The position numbers and the translations under genes are program-made. DNA of 64,000 nt, taken from the NCBI RefSeq assembly GCF_001648775.1, contig NZ_LVEJ01000010.1:186001-250000 (forward strand), read 5' to 3'. The stretch is from Pseudomonas fluorescens. GTDB lineage: Bacteria; Pseudomonadota; Gammaproteobacteria; Pseudomonadales; Pseudomonadaceae. Below the pieces are notes generated by a model, which saw nothing but the letters and a program-made list of their open reading frames with translations, searched no databases and was not told the origin of the DNA. Shown one piece after another: positions 1 to 9,446 of this stretch (position 1 is the stretch's first letter; the number at the start of each line of letters is the position of its first letter).

Positions 1-148
1 GCGAGACATCAACCAGTTGACCGCTGATCGCGTGTTGGTGCCGCTGAAAACACGTGTATTCCCGTTCAACGAGTTCGTCGAGGCTCACCGCTACATGGAC
101 GAATGCCCATGCCGCGAGCGTGTCGCGCTGCAAGTCGAACCTGCGTAA
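1..148 (+). CDS. C-terminal end of a zinc-type (MDR) alcohol dehydrogenase / quinone oxidoreductase-like protein (partial)
   Basis: Only the last 48 codons are present, read from base 2 to the TAA at 146-148. The end contains RVFPFNEFVEAHRYM followed by a short strand (RVALQV). This resembles the C-terminus of medium-chain dehydrogenase/reductases, where a phenylalanine-proline segment and an EAHR helix precede the last beta strand. The cofactor and catalytic domains lie outside the window, so the substrate cannot be judged. The CPC pair just before the final strand is not typical. A hairpin follows 12 bases after the stop. The family assignment rests on a short segment and is tentative. Confidence 0.5.
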   Translation, partial: RDINQLTADRVLVPLKTRVFPFNEFVEAHRYMDECPCRERVALQVEPA

Positions 149-160
149 GTCTGCTCGTCA

Positions 161-188
161 GAGTCCGTGGCTCCACGGACTCTTCTGC
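161..188 (+). terminator. Probable terminator of the dehydrogenase gene
   Basis: A perfect 10-bp stem (GAGTCCGTGG / CCACGGACTC) with a 2-base loop at 161-182, followed by TTCTGCGTTT. The T-tract is weak, so termination may be partial or Rho-assisted. Confidence 0.55.
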
Positions 189-695
189 GTTTATTCCTTC
201 TGAAAAACAGATCTGCGCGGGTGCTGCATCCGCGGTCGTTCAGCAACTGAACTGGTTTTTGCCCTCGATCTGTATCTTCTAATCACACTTTAAGCCCTGA
301 TAATTGAATGATTACTTTCATCTCAAGGAATGAGTCATGGCTGTGCATTCAATTTGCCCCGAGCAATATCATTCGGCTAGCTCTTCTGGTCGTGCCAATT
401 TTTGTTTAATTGCTGTAGGGCTATTCGGAAACCACATCTCTTTTTCTTGTACTCATTTTCCGTGGGATGCTGTGGGAAGTTTCCTAGGAATATTTAACGT
501 TAAAATAACTCGTTGAAAAACAGTAAGTTAAAGTTGTTTTGCGGGCGACTTGCGGATTTCTGATGCTCAAGTGTTTCAAATAACTACAAATTTGTAAGTG
601 TTAGCATCTGAGCGTCTATTACTTATTGATGAATTGTCGCGAAGCAGGCGTTTGAACTGCTGCGGCAGGAATCTTTTTATACCGGGTAAATACCG
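189..695. promoter_or_regulatory. AT-rich intergenic region upstream of the 486-aa gene, with several palindromes
   Basis: This roughly 500-base stretch is visibly richer in A and T than its surroundings. It holds three short perfect palindromes: TTCCTAGGAA (481-490), TTAACGTTAA (494-503) and ACAAATTTGT (586-595). The last lies about 100 bases before the start of the 486-aa gene and is a plausible operator, for example for the MocR-type regulator encoded two genes downstream. A short possible reading frame at 337-516 is listed separately. No clear sigma-70 promoter could be picked with confidence. Confidence 0.35.
337..516 (+). CDS. Possible 59-codon small protein, unknown
   Basis: An open frame from ATG 337 to TGA 514-516, preceded by AAGGA at 325-329, a good ribosome binding site 7 bases away. 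The translation begins MAVHSICPEQYHSASS and contains a short hydrophobic stretch (LIAVGLF). Codon use is AT-rich and unlike the flanking genes, so it could be a horizontally acquired small gene, a leader frame, or chance. It matches no family I recognise. The only real support is the ribosome binding site. Confidence 0.25.
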   Translation: MAVHSICPEQYHSASSSGRANFCLIAVGLFGNHISFSCTHFPWDAVGSFLGIFNVKITR

Positions 696-2156
696 ATGAG
701 CACGATCCATGATCAGGCAATGAACTATGTCTACCAGCAAGTCTTGCAACGTTTGCTGAGTTTCTTCTCTCGCGCAGAGCGCACGGCATTGCAGTTGCTG
801 ATTCAGCGACTGGTCGTGGCCGCTGGCGGCATGGATAACATTGGTCACTTCAAAGTACTGGTAAACCAGTCCGGCTCTCGCGACAGCTGCTACACACTGG
901 CGTTGCTGCGGGCCGCGCAATTGAGCCTCGCCGTCCGGGCCCCGGCGACCTTCCAGCTGCGCGTGGCGACCCTGCGCTGGAACGGTGACAGCGCAATGGC
1001 GTTGCAAAACATGCACCGCAGCTACGCCGCGCTGTTTCTCTACGACGATCCTCGGGTCGAATTGCTGATGGTCGATCATCGCGAGGTGTTGCCGTTCGAT
1101 TATCAGACGCCGATCTGTGACGGCGGGCGTGAAGCCAATCGGATAAATCTGCTGCTGATCGCACATCGGCGAACCTTCAGTGAAACACTCGAGTTGTGGG
1201 ATGACGCGTATCTGGCTACCGCCGAGTATTACGGCCAGATTGCCCGTTGGAACAATGGCGTCGACGCAATGATCGGTGCTGAATCGCCGCGCCGGCAGCA
1301 GCACTTCATGAGCGGCTTGAGTCGCGCGCTGCAAAAAGCGGCAATTGCCGGGCCGCTGGCCAGTACCGCCGGTTTTGAGCTGCTGTTCCCGTTACTCGAC
1401 GGGCTGGGCGGAGATTTCTACCGTGAGTTCTACGCCGACGAAGAACAGATTACCTGGCGCCCCGAGGGTCAGTACGAGGCCTGTCGGCGCACCGGCTTCG
1501 TCAATATCAACGACATGATCGTCGGTAAACTTGAAGAACGCTGGCCCTTGCTCACGGAGTTCCTTGGCTTCCAGGTCGATGATTTGACGCTGTATCAAGG
1601 TGATGACGAGTACGCAGACCCCTTGGTCGCCGCGCATTTGCGCGGTCTGCAGGCGCAAATCATTGAAGGCCGAACCTACGAGGCCGGCATCAGCGAGCAT
1701 CTGCAGAACACCTTGCTGGAGATGCGTCGCAAGCAGGTGCCCGAGCCGGTGTGCGAGCAACTGCTCGCCGGTTTTGGTGATCTGCACGATCCCGACCTTT
1801 TGCGTGCACAGTCGCAAGCATGGCTATTGGCCAATTTCGACCTGAACGAAGTGCAGCTGACCTGCCTTTTGTTTGCACCTTTCATTGATCACGGTGCCGG
1901 TCTCGAACAATTTTTGCGTCATTGCCATCCGGGCATGTTGGTGGCATTGCCGGATCTGCACCGGGCAATGCAGGGCCAGCATGCGCCGGAGCAGGTGCTG
2001 AAATGGATGACCGAAGTCAGTGGGTTGCCGGTCAGCTTCATTGTGCGTCTCTACGCCATGGGGCCAATGCCCGCCGTCTGCGAAACGCCTTCGTTAGAAG
2101 ACGATCTGCGTGTAGCGGCTGTAGCGCCTGACGTCGATCGGTCGGCGGAAGGCTGA
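696..2156 (+). CDS. Conserved-looking protein of unknown function (486 aa) beside a MocR-type regulator
   Basis: I do not recognise this 486-aa protein. It has no signal peptide and no transmembrane segment and looks cytosolic. It is rich in leucine, arginine and acidic residues and appears mostly helical. The N-terminal third includes the segment MDNIGHFKVLVNQSG. The middle has aromatic and acidic stretches (FYREFYADEE). The C-terminal part is predicted to be helical repeats of HLQNTLLEMRRKQVPEP type. Coding bias on the + strand is strong and the frame is open over the whole length. It is followed after 49 bases by a MocR-type PLP-binding regulator on the same strand, so the two are probably co-transcribed or functionally linked. 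ATG 696 is the first in-frame start; its ribosome binding site is poor (CCGGGT). Confidence 0.75.
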   Translation: MSTIHDQAMNYVYQQVLQRLLSFFSRAERTALQLLIQRLVVAAGGMDNIGHFKVLVNQSGSRDSCYTLALLRAAQLSLAVRAPATFQLRVATLRWNGDSAMALQNMHRSYAALFLYDDPRVELLMVDHREVLPFDYQTPICDGGREANRINLLLIAHRRTFSETLELWDDAYLATAEYYGQIARWNNGVDAMIGAESPRRQQHFMSGLSRALQKAAIAGPLASTAGFELLFPLLDGLGGDFYREFYADEEQITWRPEGQYEACRRTGFVNINDMIVGKLEERWPLLTEFLGFQVDDLTLYQGDDEYADPLVAAHLRGLQAQIIEGRTYEAGISEHLQNTLLEMRRKQVPEPVCEQLLAGFGDLHDPDLLRAQSQAWLLANFDLNEVQLTCLLFAPFIDHGAGLEQFLRHCHPGMLVALPDLHRAMQGQHAPEQVLKWMTEVSGLPVSFIVRLYAMGPMPAVCETPSLEDDLRVAAVAPDVDRSAEG

Positions 2157-2205
2157 TCGTGAGCGATTGTCGAGGATATGAATCGATGTCCGTGGAGGCG
2201 GGCTC

Positions 2206-3603
2206 GTGAAAGCGACGCGAGAAACCGACTTCGTTTATCAGGCGGTTTATCGGTATCTGACACAACTGATCGGTGAAGTGGGCAGAAACTCGGCAGTGCG
2301 CTTGCCCTCATTGCGCCAGCTGGCAGAGCGCTTGAATGTGTCGATCTCGACGGTGCAGTACGCCTACTCGCTGCTGGAGAAGGAAGGGCGGGTCTATTCG
2401 ATAGCCAAGTCCGGGTATTACGCACAAGCGCTGCCGACTGTGGACTTGCTCGGCGACGGCAGTGATTTACTTGAAACTGTTTACATCAATGCCAGACGTC
2501 CGGGTATGTGCGTGTTGAGCGCCGACGATCCGGCTTCGCTGCAACCGCTGGACAGTCCATTACTGATGCTTGAGCGCGAATTGTTGCGCCAGTATCCACG
2601 CCAGTCCCAATGGTTGGTGCAGCCGTGCGGTGACCTGGAACTGCGCACCGTACTGGCGGCGCGCTACACCTCGTCGACGGTGAATAGCTGGCAGGCAGAC
2701 GACGTCTACATCGGCGCCGACTTGCGCGGAGTGCTGGAAATACTGATTTCGGTGCTTGAGTTGCGCCGAACCACCGTGGTGGTCGAATCACCGTGTGACT
2801 GGGTGATTCTGCGCCTGCTGGAAGCGGCCGGCGTGCGCGTTATCGAGTTACCGATGCTGACCGAAGGCGTGATCGACCTGCAACAGCTGGAGTCACTGCT
2901 CAAAAAGGAGCCGGTACGGTTGGTGCTTTTGTCCGCCGTGCTAAGCATGCCCCGAGGCAGCCTGATGCCTCCCGCCACTCGACAGGCCATTGCGCATCTG
3001 CTCGGCTGTCACGGTGTCTGGGTGCTGGAAAACGACTGTTACAGCGAACTCGATGAGAGTGGCGACTCGCAACGTCTACGCGATTGGCTGGACCCTGATC
3101 GTTTGCTGGTGTTTTCCACGTTCGAGAAATTCATCGGCGCCGAAGCGCCTTTCGGGTTTGTCCTGTCGCGCCATTGGCGTAGCGAACTGCAGCGCCATTT
3201 CCTGTTGCGCGCGTTTCGTTTGTCGCCGATCCGCCAGAAGGCGGTTGCCAGGTTGCTGGGCGGCGGTCGGCTGGATCAGCATTTGACGATTCTGCGGCGG
3301 ATGCTCAAGGAGCGCCGTACGCAATTGATTCAATTGTTGCGCGAGCGTGGCGATGCGTTGCAGATTGTCGAGCCGCAGGGCGGGGCAACGGTTTGGGTGC
3401 GTTCGCTGCGACCGGTAGACATGGGCAATGTGTTCCAGCGCCTGCTCAGGCAGCAAATCATTATCGCGCCGGGCGAGTTGTTCAGCCTGCAGGGCCTGCA
3501 TGCGCACCATCTGCGTTTGAGCCCGCTGGAACATGGCGATCACGATCTGGCCAGCGTCGTCGGGCTGTTGGGTGACGCCTTGCGTCTGGCACCTGAAGAT
3601 TAA
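2206..3603 (+). CDS. MocR/PdxR-type transcriptional regulator (GntR HTH fused to aminotransferase-like domain)
   Basis: This is a 465-aa DNA-binding regulator. Residues about 10-75 form a GntR winged helix (PSLRQLAERLNVSISTVQYAYSLLEKEGRVY). Residues about 100-460 resemble a fold-type I aminotransferase. The usual PLP-lysine region appears as VFSTFEKFIGAEAPFG, which keeps a lysine but departs from the common SFSKTLAPGLR. Family members typically bind PLP or a PLP-amine adduct and control nearby genes for vitamin B6, GABA or amine metabolism. The start is GTG 2206, with GGAGG 9 bases upstream. The neighbour at 696-2156 is the most likely target or partner. The sequence shows family, not ligand. 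Confidence 0.85.
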   Translation: MKATRETDFVYQAVYRYLTQLIGEVGRNSAVRLPSLRQLAERLNVSISTVQYAYSLLEKEGRVYSIAKSGYYAQALPTVDLLGDGSDLLETVYINARRPGMCVLSADDPASLQPLDSPLLMLERELLRQYPRQSQWLVQPCGDLELRTVLAARYTSSTVNSWQADDVYIGADLRGVLEILISVLELRRTTVVVESPCDWVILRLLEAAGVRVIELPMLTEGVIDLQQLESLLKKEPVRLVLLSAVLSMPRGSLMPPATRQAIAHLLGCHGVWVLENDCYSELDESGDSQRLRDWLDPDRLLVFSTFEKFIGAEAPFGFVLSRHWRSELQRHFLLRAFRLSPIRQKAVARLLGGGRLDQHLTILRRMLKERRTQLIQLLRERGDALQIVEPQGGATVWVRSLRPVDMGNVFQRLLRQQIIIAPGELFSLQGLHAHHLRLSPLEHGDHDLASVVGLLGDALRLAPED

Positions 3604-3708
3604 CGTTAAAAAACATCGGGAGATGGCCGGATACATCTCATCGCACTGCGGTCAAACTGCCAGTAAACTGCGCTGTATTCTCGAACCACTCTATTTCAGA
3701 GGTTTTGC

Positions 3709-5355
3709 ATGACTCTCAGTCCTTTTGCGGGCAAACCGGCACCGGCAGAATTGTTGGTCGACATCCCGCGACTGGTAACGGCTTATTACACGGGCCAGCC
3801 GGACGCCTCGATTTCCACACAGCGTGTGGCATTCGGTACCTCCGGGCACCGGGGCAGCTCCTTCGATTTGAGTTTCAACGAATGGCACGTTCTGGCCATT
3901 AGCCAGGCAATCTGCCTGTACCGCGAAGCACAAGGCATCACCGGGCCGTTGTTCGTTGGCATCGACACTCACGCACTGTCGACTCCCGCCGGGGCGAGCG
4001 CGCTGGAAGTGCTGGCGGCGAACGGTGTGACGGTCATGATTGCCGAAGGCGATGAGTACACGCCAACACCGGCGATTTCCCATGCGATTCTCTGCTACAA
4101 CCGTGGTCGCACCTCGGGGCTGGCTGACGGCGTGGTCATCACGCCTTCGCACAACCCGCCACAAAGCGGCGGCTACAAATACAACCCGACCAATGGCGGC
4201 CCCGCCGACACCCACATCACCAAGTGGATCGAAGCCAAGGCCAACGAACTGCTGGCCAACAAACTGGCGGGCGTGAAGCGCATCAGCTACGAGCAAGCGC
4301 TGAAGGCCAGCACGACCCATCGTCACGATTACGTCAATACCTACGTCGCCGACCTGATCAATGTGATCGATTTCGACGCCATTCGTGATGCCAAGCTGCA
4401 TCTGGGTGTCGATCCACTGGGTGGTGCAGGGGTGCGTTACTGGTCGGCCATCGCTGAGCATTACCGTCTTGATCTCGACGTGGTCAACAAGCAAGTCGAC
4501 GCGACTTTTCGCTTCATGACCGTCGACTGGGACGGTCAGATCCGCATGGACCCCTCGTCCAGTCACGCCATGCAAGGTTTGATCGGCCTCAAAGAACGTT
4601 TCGACGTCGCGTTCGCCTGTGACCCGGATCATGACCGCCACGGTATCGTGACGCCGTCCGGTGGCTTGCTGGCGCCAAACAACTATCTCGCGGTGTCCAT
4701 CGATTACCTGTTTCAGAACCGTGCGCAGTGGCGCGCTGATGCCGCCGTTGGTAAGACCGTGGTCAGCAGCGGCTTGATTGATCGGGTGGCCAAGCGTTTG
4801 GGCCGTCGCCTGTACGAAGTGCCGGTCGGTTTCAAATGGTTCGCCGAAGGTTTGTTCGACGGTTCGTTGGGTTTTGGCGGGGAGGAGAGTGCCGGTGCAT
4901 CGTTCCTGCGCAAGGACGGCGGCGTGTGGAGCACCGACAAGGACGGTCTGATCCCGGCGTTGCTCGCTGCGGAAATGACCGCGCGCACCGGTCGCGATCC
5001 AAGCCAGGCTTACAAGGCATTGACCGATGAGCTGGGTGAGCCATTCTCGGTACGCGTCGACGCCAAGGCCAATCCGGAGCAGAAAGCGCTGCTGAGCAAG
5101 CTGTCGCCGGCGCAGGTCACCTCGACTGAACTGGCGGGCGAGAAGATCCAGAGCATCCTCAGTCACGCGCCGGGCAACGATCAGGCGATTGGCGGTCTGA
5201 AAGTCATGACCGAAAACGGCTGGTTCGCCGCGCGTCCGTCGGGCACTGAAGACATCTACAAGATCTACGCTGAAAGTTTCATCAGCGACGACCATCTCAA
5301 GCAACTGGTGGTTGAAGCGCAGACGTTGGTGGACGGCGCCATTTCCAGCCAATGA
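3709..5355 (+). CDS. pgm: Phosphoglucomutase, alpha-D-glucose phosphate-specific
   Basis: Interconverts glucose 1-phosphate and glucose 6-phosphate, supplying precursors for cell-surface polysaccharides and glycogen/trehalose metabolism. The 548-aa length matches E. coli Pgm (about 546). All four signatures are present: the phosphoserine loop TPSHNPP (Ser about 146), the metal-binding loop DPDHDRHG, the sugar-binding loop GGEESAG, and the phosphate-binding loop [10 protein letters not shown] near the C-terminus. It starts at ATG 3709 with AGAGG upstream. It appears monocistronic and ends at a strong bidirectional terminator shared with the convergent pirin gene. Confidence 0.97.
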   Translation: MTLSPFAGKPAPAELLVDIPRLVTAYYTGQPDASISTQRVAFGTSGHRGSSFDLSFNEWHVLAISQAICLYREAQGITGPLFVGIDTHALSTPAGASALEVLAANGVTVMIAEGDEYTPTPAISHAILCYNRGRTSGLADGVVITPSHNPPQSGGYKYNPTNGGPADTHITKWIEAKANELLANKLAGVKRISYEQALKASTTHRHDYVNTYVADLINVIDFDAIRDAKLHLGVDPLGGAGVRYWSAIAEHYRLDLDVVNKQVDATFRFMTVDWDGQIRMDPSSSHAMQGLIGLKERFDVAFACDPDHDRHGIVTPSGGLLAPNNYLAVSIDYLFQNRAQWRADAAVGKTVVSSGLIDRVAKRLGRRLYEVPVGFKWFAEGLFDGSLGFGGEESAGASFLRKDGGVWSTDKDGLIPALLAAEMTARTGRDPSQAYKALTDELGEPFSVRVDAKANPEQKALLSKLSPAQVTSTELAGEKIQSILSHAPGNDQAIGGLKVMTENGWFAARPSGTEDIYKIYAESFISDDHLKQLVVEAQTLVDGAISSQ

Positions 5356-5370
5356 TCTGAAGCAGTACAT

Positions 5371-5404
5371 AAAAAGGGCGACTTTTAAAGTCGCCCTTTT
5401 TTTC
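5371..5404. terminator. Bidirectional Rho-independent terminator between pgm and the pirin gene
   Basis: Stem AAAGGGCGACTTT / AAAGTCGCCCTTT with a very small loop, flanked by A-tracts on the left and T-tracts on the right. It can therefore stop transcription of both convergent genes. Confidence 0.9.
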
Positions 5405-5413
5405 GTCCGCGAT

Positions 5414-6109
5414 TTATGCCAAATCCACCAGCACAATTTCGCTGTCTTCAAGCGCCGTGACGGTCAGCACCCGTTCATGCGCCACCGCCACGCCGTCCCG
5501 AGCTTGTGCACGCAAGCCGTTGACTTCAATCAAACCCGTGGCAGGGACCAGATAAGCCCGGCGACCCTCATCCAACAGATATTCCGCGGTTTCCCCGGCC
5601 TTGATGTTGGCTGCAACCAGGCGCGCATCGGCACGAATACGCAGGCTCTGGTCGTCGCCGTCCTTGCCGCTGGCCAGTGTCACAAAGCCTTCGCGCTGAC
5701 CTTTCGGGAATGGTTTCGCTCCCCAGGACGGTGGCGCGCCGGTTTCGGTGGGCAAAATCCAGATCTGGAAGATCTTGGTGTCCTGCGCTTCCAGGTTGTA
5801 TTCGCTGTGCGCAATGCCGGTGCCTGCGCTCATCACTTGCACGTCGCCAGCCTCGGTGCGGCCCTTGTTACCGAGGTTGTCCTGGTGGGTGATTGCGCCT
5901 TCACGTACGTAGGTGATGATTTCCATGTCGCGGTGCGGGTGTTGCGGGAAACCGGTGCCCGCCGCGATCACGTCGTCATTCCATACCCGCAGGTTGCCCC
6001 AACTCATGCGTTGCGGGTCGTAGTATTCGGCGAACGAAAAGTGGTGATGGGCATCCAGCCAGCCGTGATGGGCGCCGCCCAGTGAGCTGAAAGGTCTGAG
6101 TTCAAGCAT
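5414..6109 (-). CDS. Pirin family protein (YhhW-like bicupin, possible quercetinase)
   Basis: A 231-aa two-domain cupin. The N-terminal cupin carries HPHRDMEIITYV and the motif GTGIAHSEYN, which in the pirin/YhhW family supply the histidines and glutamate for one metal ion. The length equals that of E. coli YhhW, which has quercetin 2,3-dioxygenase activity in vitro; the physiological role of the family is unclear. The start at 6109 is chosen because GAGGAG lies 7 bases upstream and MLELRPFSSLGG is the family N-terminus. A longer in-frame extension to 6157 lacks support. The gene converges on pgm, shares its terminator and is divergent from the helicase gene. Confidence 0.88.
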   Translation of the reverse strand: MLELRPFSSLGGAHHGWLDAHHHFSFAEYYDPQRMSWGNLRVWNDDVIAAGTGFPQHPHRDMEIITYVREGAITHQDNLGNKGRTEAGDVQVMSAGTGIAHSEYNLEAQDTKIFQIWILPTETGAPPSWGAKPFPKGQREGFVTLASGKDGDDQSLRIRADARLVAANIKAGETAEYLLDEGRRAYLVPATGLIEVNGLRAQARDGVAVAHERVLTVTALEDSEIVLVDLA

Positions 6110-6386
6110 GATCGTCTCCTCAAAAGGTTCGTCAGGGGGCGCACGGTCAGCACCCATTGCGAATCCGGTGGTGTATGACGGCGATCATCTATCAGGTAAA
6201 CATCGATAAAAAGCGTAAAAAGTGCGGCATGAGTATCGAATTAGCTGATAAATCAAAGGCTCGAAATCGTCTCATCGCACCTTCAGTTCATCGCCTAAGC
6301 CAATGAGCTGTAAGCATTTCGCTAGAACTCACGCGCAAATAAAGCCACCATAGCCCCCAACAGCCTCAGCCCTGGAGTCCGTCAGC

Positions 6387-8861
6387 GTGGCGCAACACAC
6401 CCCCGATCTTCCTCCCGAACTTCGTCCTTTGGCCGAGATGCCTTGGTTCAAGCGCTTGGCTGCGCGTTTCTTTGGCCATGGTTTGACGCGTCTGCGCGCA
6501 CAACATCGGGCGTCCTGGCTGCACGGGCAGGCGGATGGTTTTCGCAGCGGTCACACCGCTGGCGTCGAGTACGGCTTTAAAGAGGGCAAGCTTGAGGGGT
6601 TGGAGGAAGGACGGCAGGTGCTGCTGATCCGTGACAGCCGCAACACTGAGCATCGTCCGCCGAGCGTCGACAACCATCTGTTCGATGACTGGCGCCTGCC
6701 GCTGACCGCCGACTTGAAGAAGCGCATGAAGGCCGACGTTGCGCGCTTGCTGCCCGAGCACGCCCAGCCAAGCGTCGCACAATGGAAGATGATTTTCAGC
6801 GACACGCCGTCAACCTCCGTGGTCGCTGGCGCGGGCGCCGGCAAGTCGACGACGTTGGTGCTGCGTATCCTGCTGCTCACGCACTACCTGGGTTTTGAAC
6901 TCGACTCGATGACCGTGGTGACCTTCACCCGCGAGTCGCGCAAGGATTTCATCAATAAACTGATCGAGCTGTTCACGCTCTGGGGCCAGGCCCTGAGCTT
7001 GAAACAGGCGCGGGAACTGGTGCGCACCTTCCATTCGCGCATTCTGCCGATGGTTCGCAGTTTGCCGGGCTTCGAGCGTTTGCAGGCTTTCGAGAACCTG
7101 AGCAACCGGCCACAGGGCGCAGACGAAGAGGTCGACAGCAATCCGTTTGACTTGCGAATCAACGACGCCCAGCGTCAGCAACTCAATGCCTGCTATTACC
7201 GTCTGTTCAACGAGGACGAACGTTTTCGCCAATTGATTCAGCCGTTGTCCCGCGCCGGATTGCAGCTCAAGGAATTGGAGCGCGATCACCCCGATGTGCA
7301 GAAGCGCATGGCGGTGACCGAACTGGCGTCTCGGCGCGATGAAGAGCTGTGCGACGCCATTGAAGATCTGTGGTTTCGCGCCGGCGCCTGGCCGATCAAA
7401 GGCATCGAGCCGAACCGCCAGACCTTCGACATCAACGGCTCGACCTTTCAGTGCCATGGCTACGTGCCGAGTCTGGATGCCTGGGTTGTGCTCGGATTCG
7501 ATCCGCGAGAAAACCCGCAAGTGTGCCGCCCAAACGCCAAGCTGAGCGTGCGCGCAGAGTGGGCAGTAAAGCGCACCCTGTTTCAAGCTTTCTGCCGTAA
7601 GCCGTTGATATGGCTAGATAGTTACGAGTCATCAAAGAGAGTGCTGGCCACTTTGGCAGGCGACGCGAGTGCCGGTCCGGGTTTCGACTACAAGGTCAAG
7701 GGCGAACTGGCCTCCGCGCCGTTGCTGGATTGTTTTGTCGCCGCCGCCGGGTTCATCGAGAACCTTGGCCTGGATGTGCCGGACGCGGTCGGTCGCATGA
7801 GTTTCGCCAAGGACGACCCGGACCGGTTTTTCTTCGAGGCGCTGAGCCTGTTCTGGCGCGCATTCGAGGATCACTTGCTCGACCAGAAACCGCCGGTCAT
7901 GACTTACAACCGCATGTTCGCGCTGTTCAGCGAACATTCGCCGGAAAACCTCAAACTGCTCGGCGATGCGCTGCTGCGGCCGATGGCGCACCTGATGATC
8001 GATGAATTTCAGGACGTATCGCCGCAGATCGTCTCGTGGATTCGGGCCAGCCTTACGGAAATCCGCAGTCGGGGCCCGGCCATGCATGTCGGTCGCGGCG
8101 CGCAGCGCTCCTCGTTGCTGTGCGTGGGCGATGACTGGCAGTCGATTTACGGCTGGCGCGGCAGTTCGCCGAGTTACTTCATGGAGTTCAACAAGGAATT
8201 CCCGTCACCCAGCACCACGCGGGTGATGCTTAGCGACAACTATCGCAGCCATCAGCACATCATCGACGCCGCAGAGCATATCGTTCGCGCGGCGCCGGCG
8301 ATTGCTGGCAAGAAAGCCAAAGCCAGTGGCGCAGTCAAGCCGCTGCAACCGGTCAACGTGCTGGAGCGCGATGATCAAGCGCTGGGGCAGCGACTGGCCG
8401 AGCACTATCGACAGGGCCATTCGATCTTGATGCTCTATCGAAAAAGCAGCGATAAGTCATTGATTGAAGAGCATATTCAGTCAGTAGTTAATGTTGATTC
8501 GAGCTTGCCGTACGAAGCGCGACGGCTAAAACAACTGACCTATCACAGCGCCAAAGGCTTGCAGGCTGACGCGGTGTTTCTGCTCGGCGATTGCCAGCAC
8601 CTGACCAGTTCGCCGTACAAAAATCAGGTCTATCGCATGGCCGGACTGGGCAAAAGCGGCGACAGCGAACCCTACGACAGTGCACAAAAGGACGAAATAC
8701 TGCGCCTGGCCTACGTCGGCATCACCCGGGCGGTCAGCCATTGCTACTGGTATGTCGAGCCGCAAGACGCGCAAGCGGTGAACATGCCGCGCGCGTCCGA
8801 ACGGGTCACCAAGGGCAAGCCGTTTTTCGTTGATCACCGTGTGGGAAAACAAACTGCCTGA
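6387..8861 (+). CDS. Superfamily 1 UvrD/HelD-like DNA helicase
   Basis: An 824-aa ATPase with the SF1A motif set: Walker A GAGAGKST (about residue 149), motif Ia TFTRESRKDF, Walker B DEFQDVSPQ (about 538), motif III VGDDWQSIYGWRGS (about 581), motif IV SDNYRSH, motif V TYHSAKGLQ (about 718) and motif VI YVGITRA. The VGDDWQSIY and DEFQDVSPQ forms and the roughly 150-residue N-terminal region before Walker A recall E. coli helicase IV (HelD) more than UvrD or Rep. A large insertion lies between motifs Ia and II (residues about 220-520). A role in DNA repair or recombination is inferred from family. The start at GTG 6387 is the first plausible one, though its ribosome binding site is weak. It ends at a strong terminator. 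Confidence 0.85.
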   Translation: MAQHTPDLPPELRPLAEMPWFKRLAARFFGHGLTRLRAQHRASWLHGQADGFRSGHTAGVEYGFKEGKLEGLEEGRQVLLIRDSRNTEHRPPSVDNHLFDDWRLPLTADLKKRMKADVARLLPEHAQPSVAQWKMIFSDTPSTSVVAGAGAGKSTTLVLRILLLTHYLGFELDSMTVVTFTRESRKDFINKLIELFTLWGQALSLKQARELVRTFHSRILPMVRSLPGFERLQAFENLSNRPQGADEEVDSNPFDLRINDAQRQQLNACYYRLFNEDERFRQLIQPLSRAGLQLKELERDHPDVQKRMAVTELASRRDEELCDAIEDLWFRAGAWPIKGIEPNRQTFDINGSTFQCHGYVPSLDAWVVLGFDPRENPQVCRPNAKLSVRAEWAVKRTLFQAFCRKPLIWLDSYESSKRVLATLAGDASAGPGFDYKVKGELASAPLLDCFVAAAGFIENLGLDVPDAVGRMSFAKDDPDRFFFEALSLFWRAFEDHLLDQKPPVMTYNRMFALFSEHSPENLKLLGDALLRPMAHLMIDEFQDVSPQIVSWIRASLTEIRSRGPAMHVGRGAQRSSLLCVGDDWQSIYGWRGSSPSYFMEFNKEFPSPSTTRVMLSDNYRSHQHIIDAAEHIVRAAPAIAGKKAKASGAVKPLQPVNVLERDDQALGQRLAEHYRQGHSILMLYRKSSDKSLIEEHIQSVVNVDSSLPYEARRLKQLTYHSAKGLQADAVFLLGDCQHLTSSPYKNQVYRMAGLGKSGDSEPYDSAQKDEILRLAYVGITRAVSHCYWYVEPQDAQAVNMPRASERVTKGKPFFVDHRVGKQTA

Positions 8862-8864
8862 GCA

Positions 8865-8899
8865 CAAAAAAGCCCGCATCAATGCGGGCTTTTTGTTTT
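8865..8899. terminator. Bidirectional terminator between helicase and DUF1652 genes
   Basis: AAAAAAGCCCGCAT paired with ATGCGGGCTTTTT around a 2-base loop. The flanking A- and T-tracts serve both convergent genes. Confidence 0.92.
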
Positions 8900-8910
8900 C
8901 AATCAACAGG

Positions 8911-9183
8911 TTATGCGTAACTCCTGAAAGACTCCGGAGGTACGAAAGCTTCCAGCTCGTCCTCCACAGCCTCGATAATTCGCTCGACATCGGCGGCATT
9001 CATCACCGTCGCGCACGGGATGCCGGCAATCGCGATCATGGTTTCGCCACTGGCGCGATCAAACAGACGGGCAATCATGCTGCCCGGCGCGTCCATCGTT
9101 GCCTCGAAACCCATGGGATGAAAATGCCAGCGCATCAGCTGGCATGCATTGGGGAACGTGACTTTGCTTGACCCTTTATTCAT
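8911..9183 (-). CDS. DUF1652 family small protein
   Basis: A 90-aa protein that fits the Pseudomonas DUF1652 family. It begins with a short region ending in CQLMRWHFHPMGFEATM, followed by an MIARLFDRASGETMIAIAGI segment and a C-terminal helix ADVERIIEAVEDELEAF. No catalytic residues are evident. The family is small, cytosolic, confined largely to Pseudomonas and of unknown function. The ATG lies at 9181-9183. The gene is monocistronic and convergent with the helicase gene. Confidence 0.8.
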   Translation of the reverse strand: MNKGSSKVTFPNACQLMRWHFHPMGFEATMDAPGSMIARLFDRASGETMIAIAGIPCATVMNAADVERIIEAVEDELEAFVPPESFRSYA

Positions 9184-9446
9184 GTGTTGCCCGCCTTCTT
9201 CATCGAGCGCTTCCGTTTGCTCATGTTAGGTGGGAAGAGCCTTCATTGGCTCAACCGGTGACTGACATTAAAAGTAGCATCCCGGTGTGAAATTCCTGTG
9301 AGATTTTTCAGTTCTTTTTGCGATTGCTTCGCATTTTTTGATGTAAGTCACGGCCTACGCAATCGTCGCCAGAATGCCACTACGGATTAGTCATTGAAGC
9401 CAGTGCCGAACTTGGGCAAGCTCGATTCTTTTTCGCCGAGCCCCTT

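Noticed and set aside
3610..3640. GAGATG/CATCTC dyad after the MocR gene as a terminator
   Set aside because: Short stem without a T-tract; could be part of the pgm promoter but nothing decides it.
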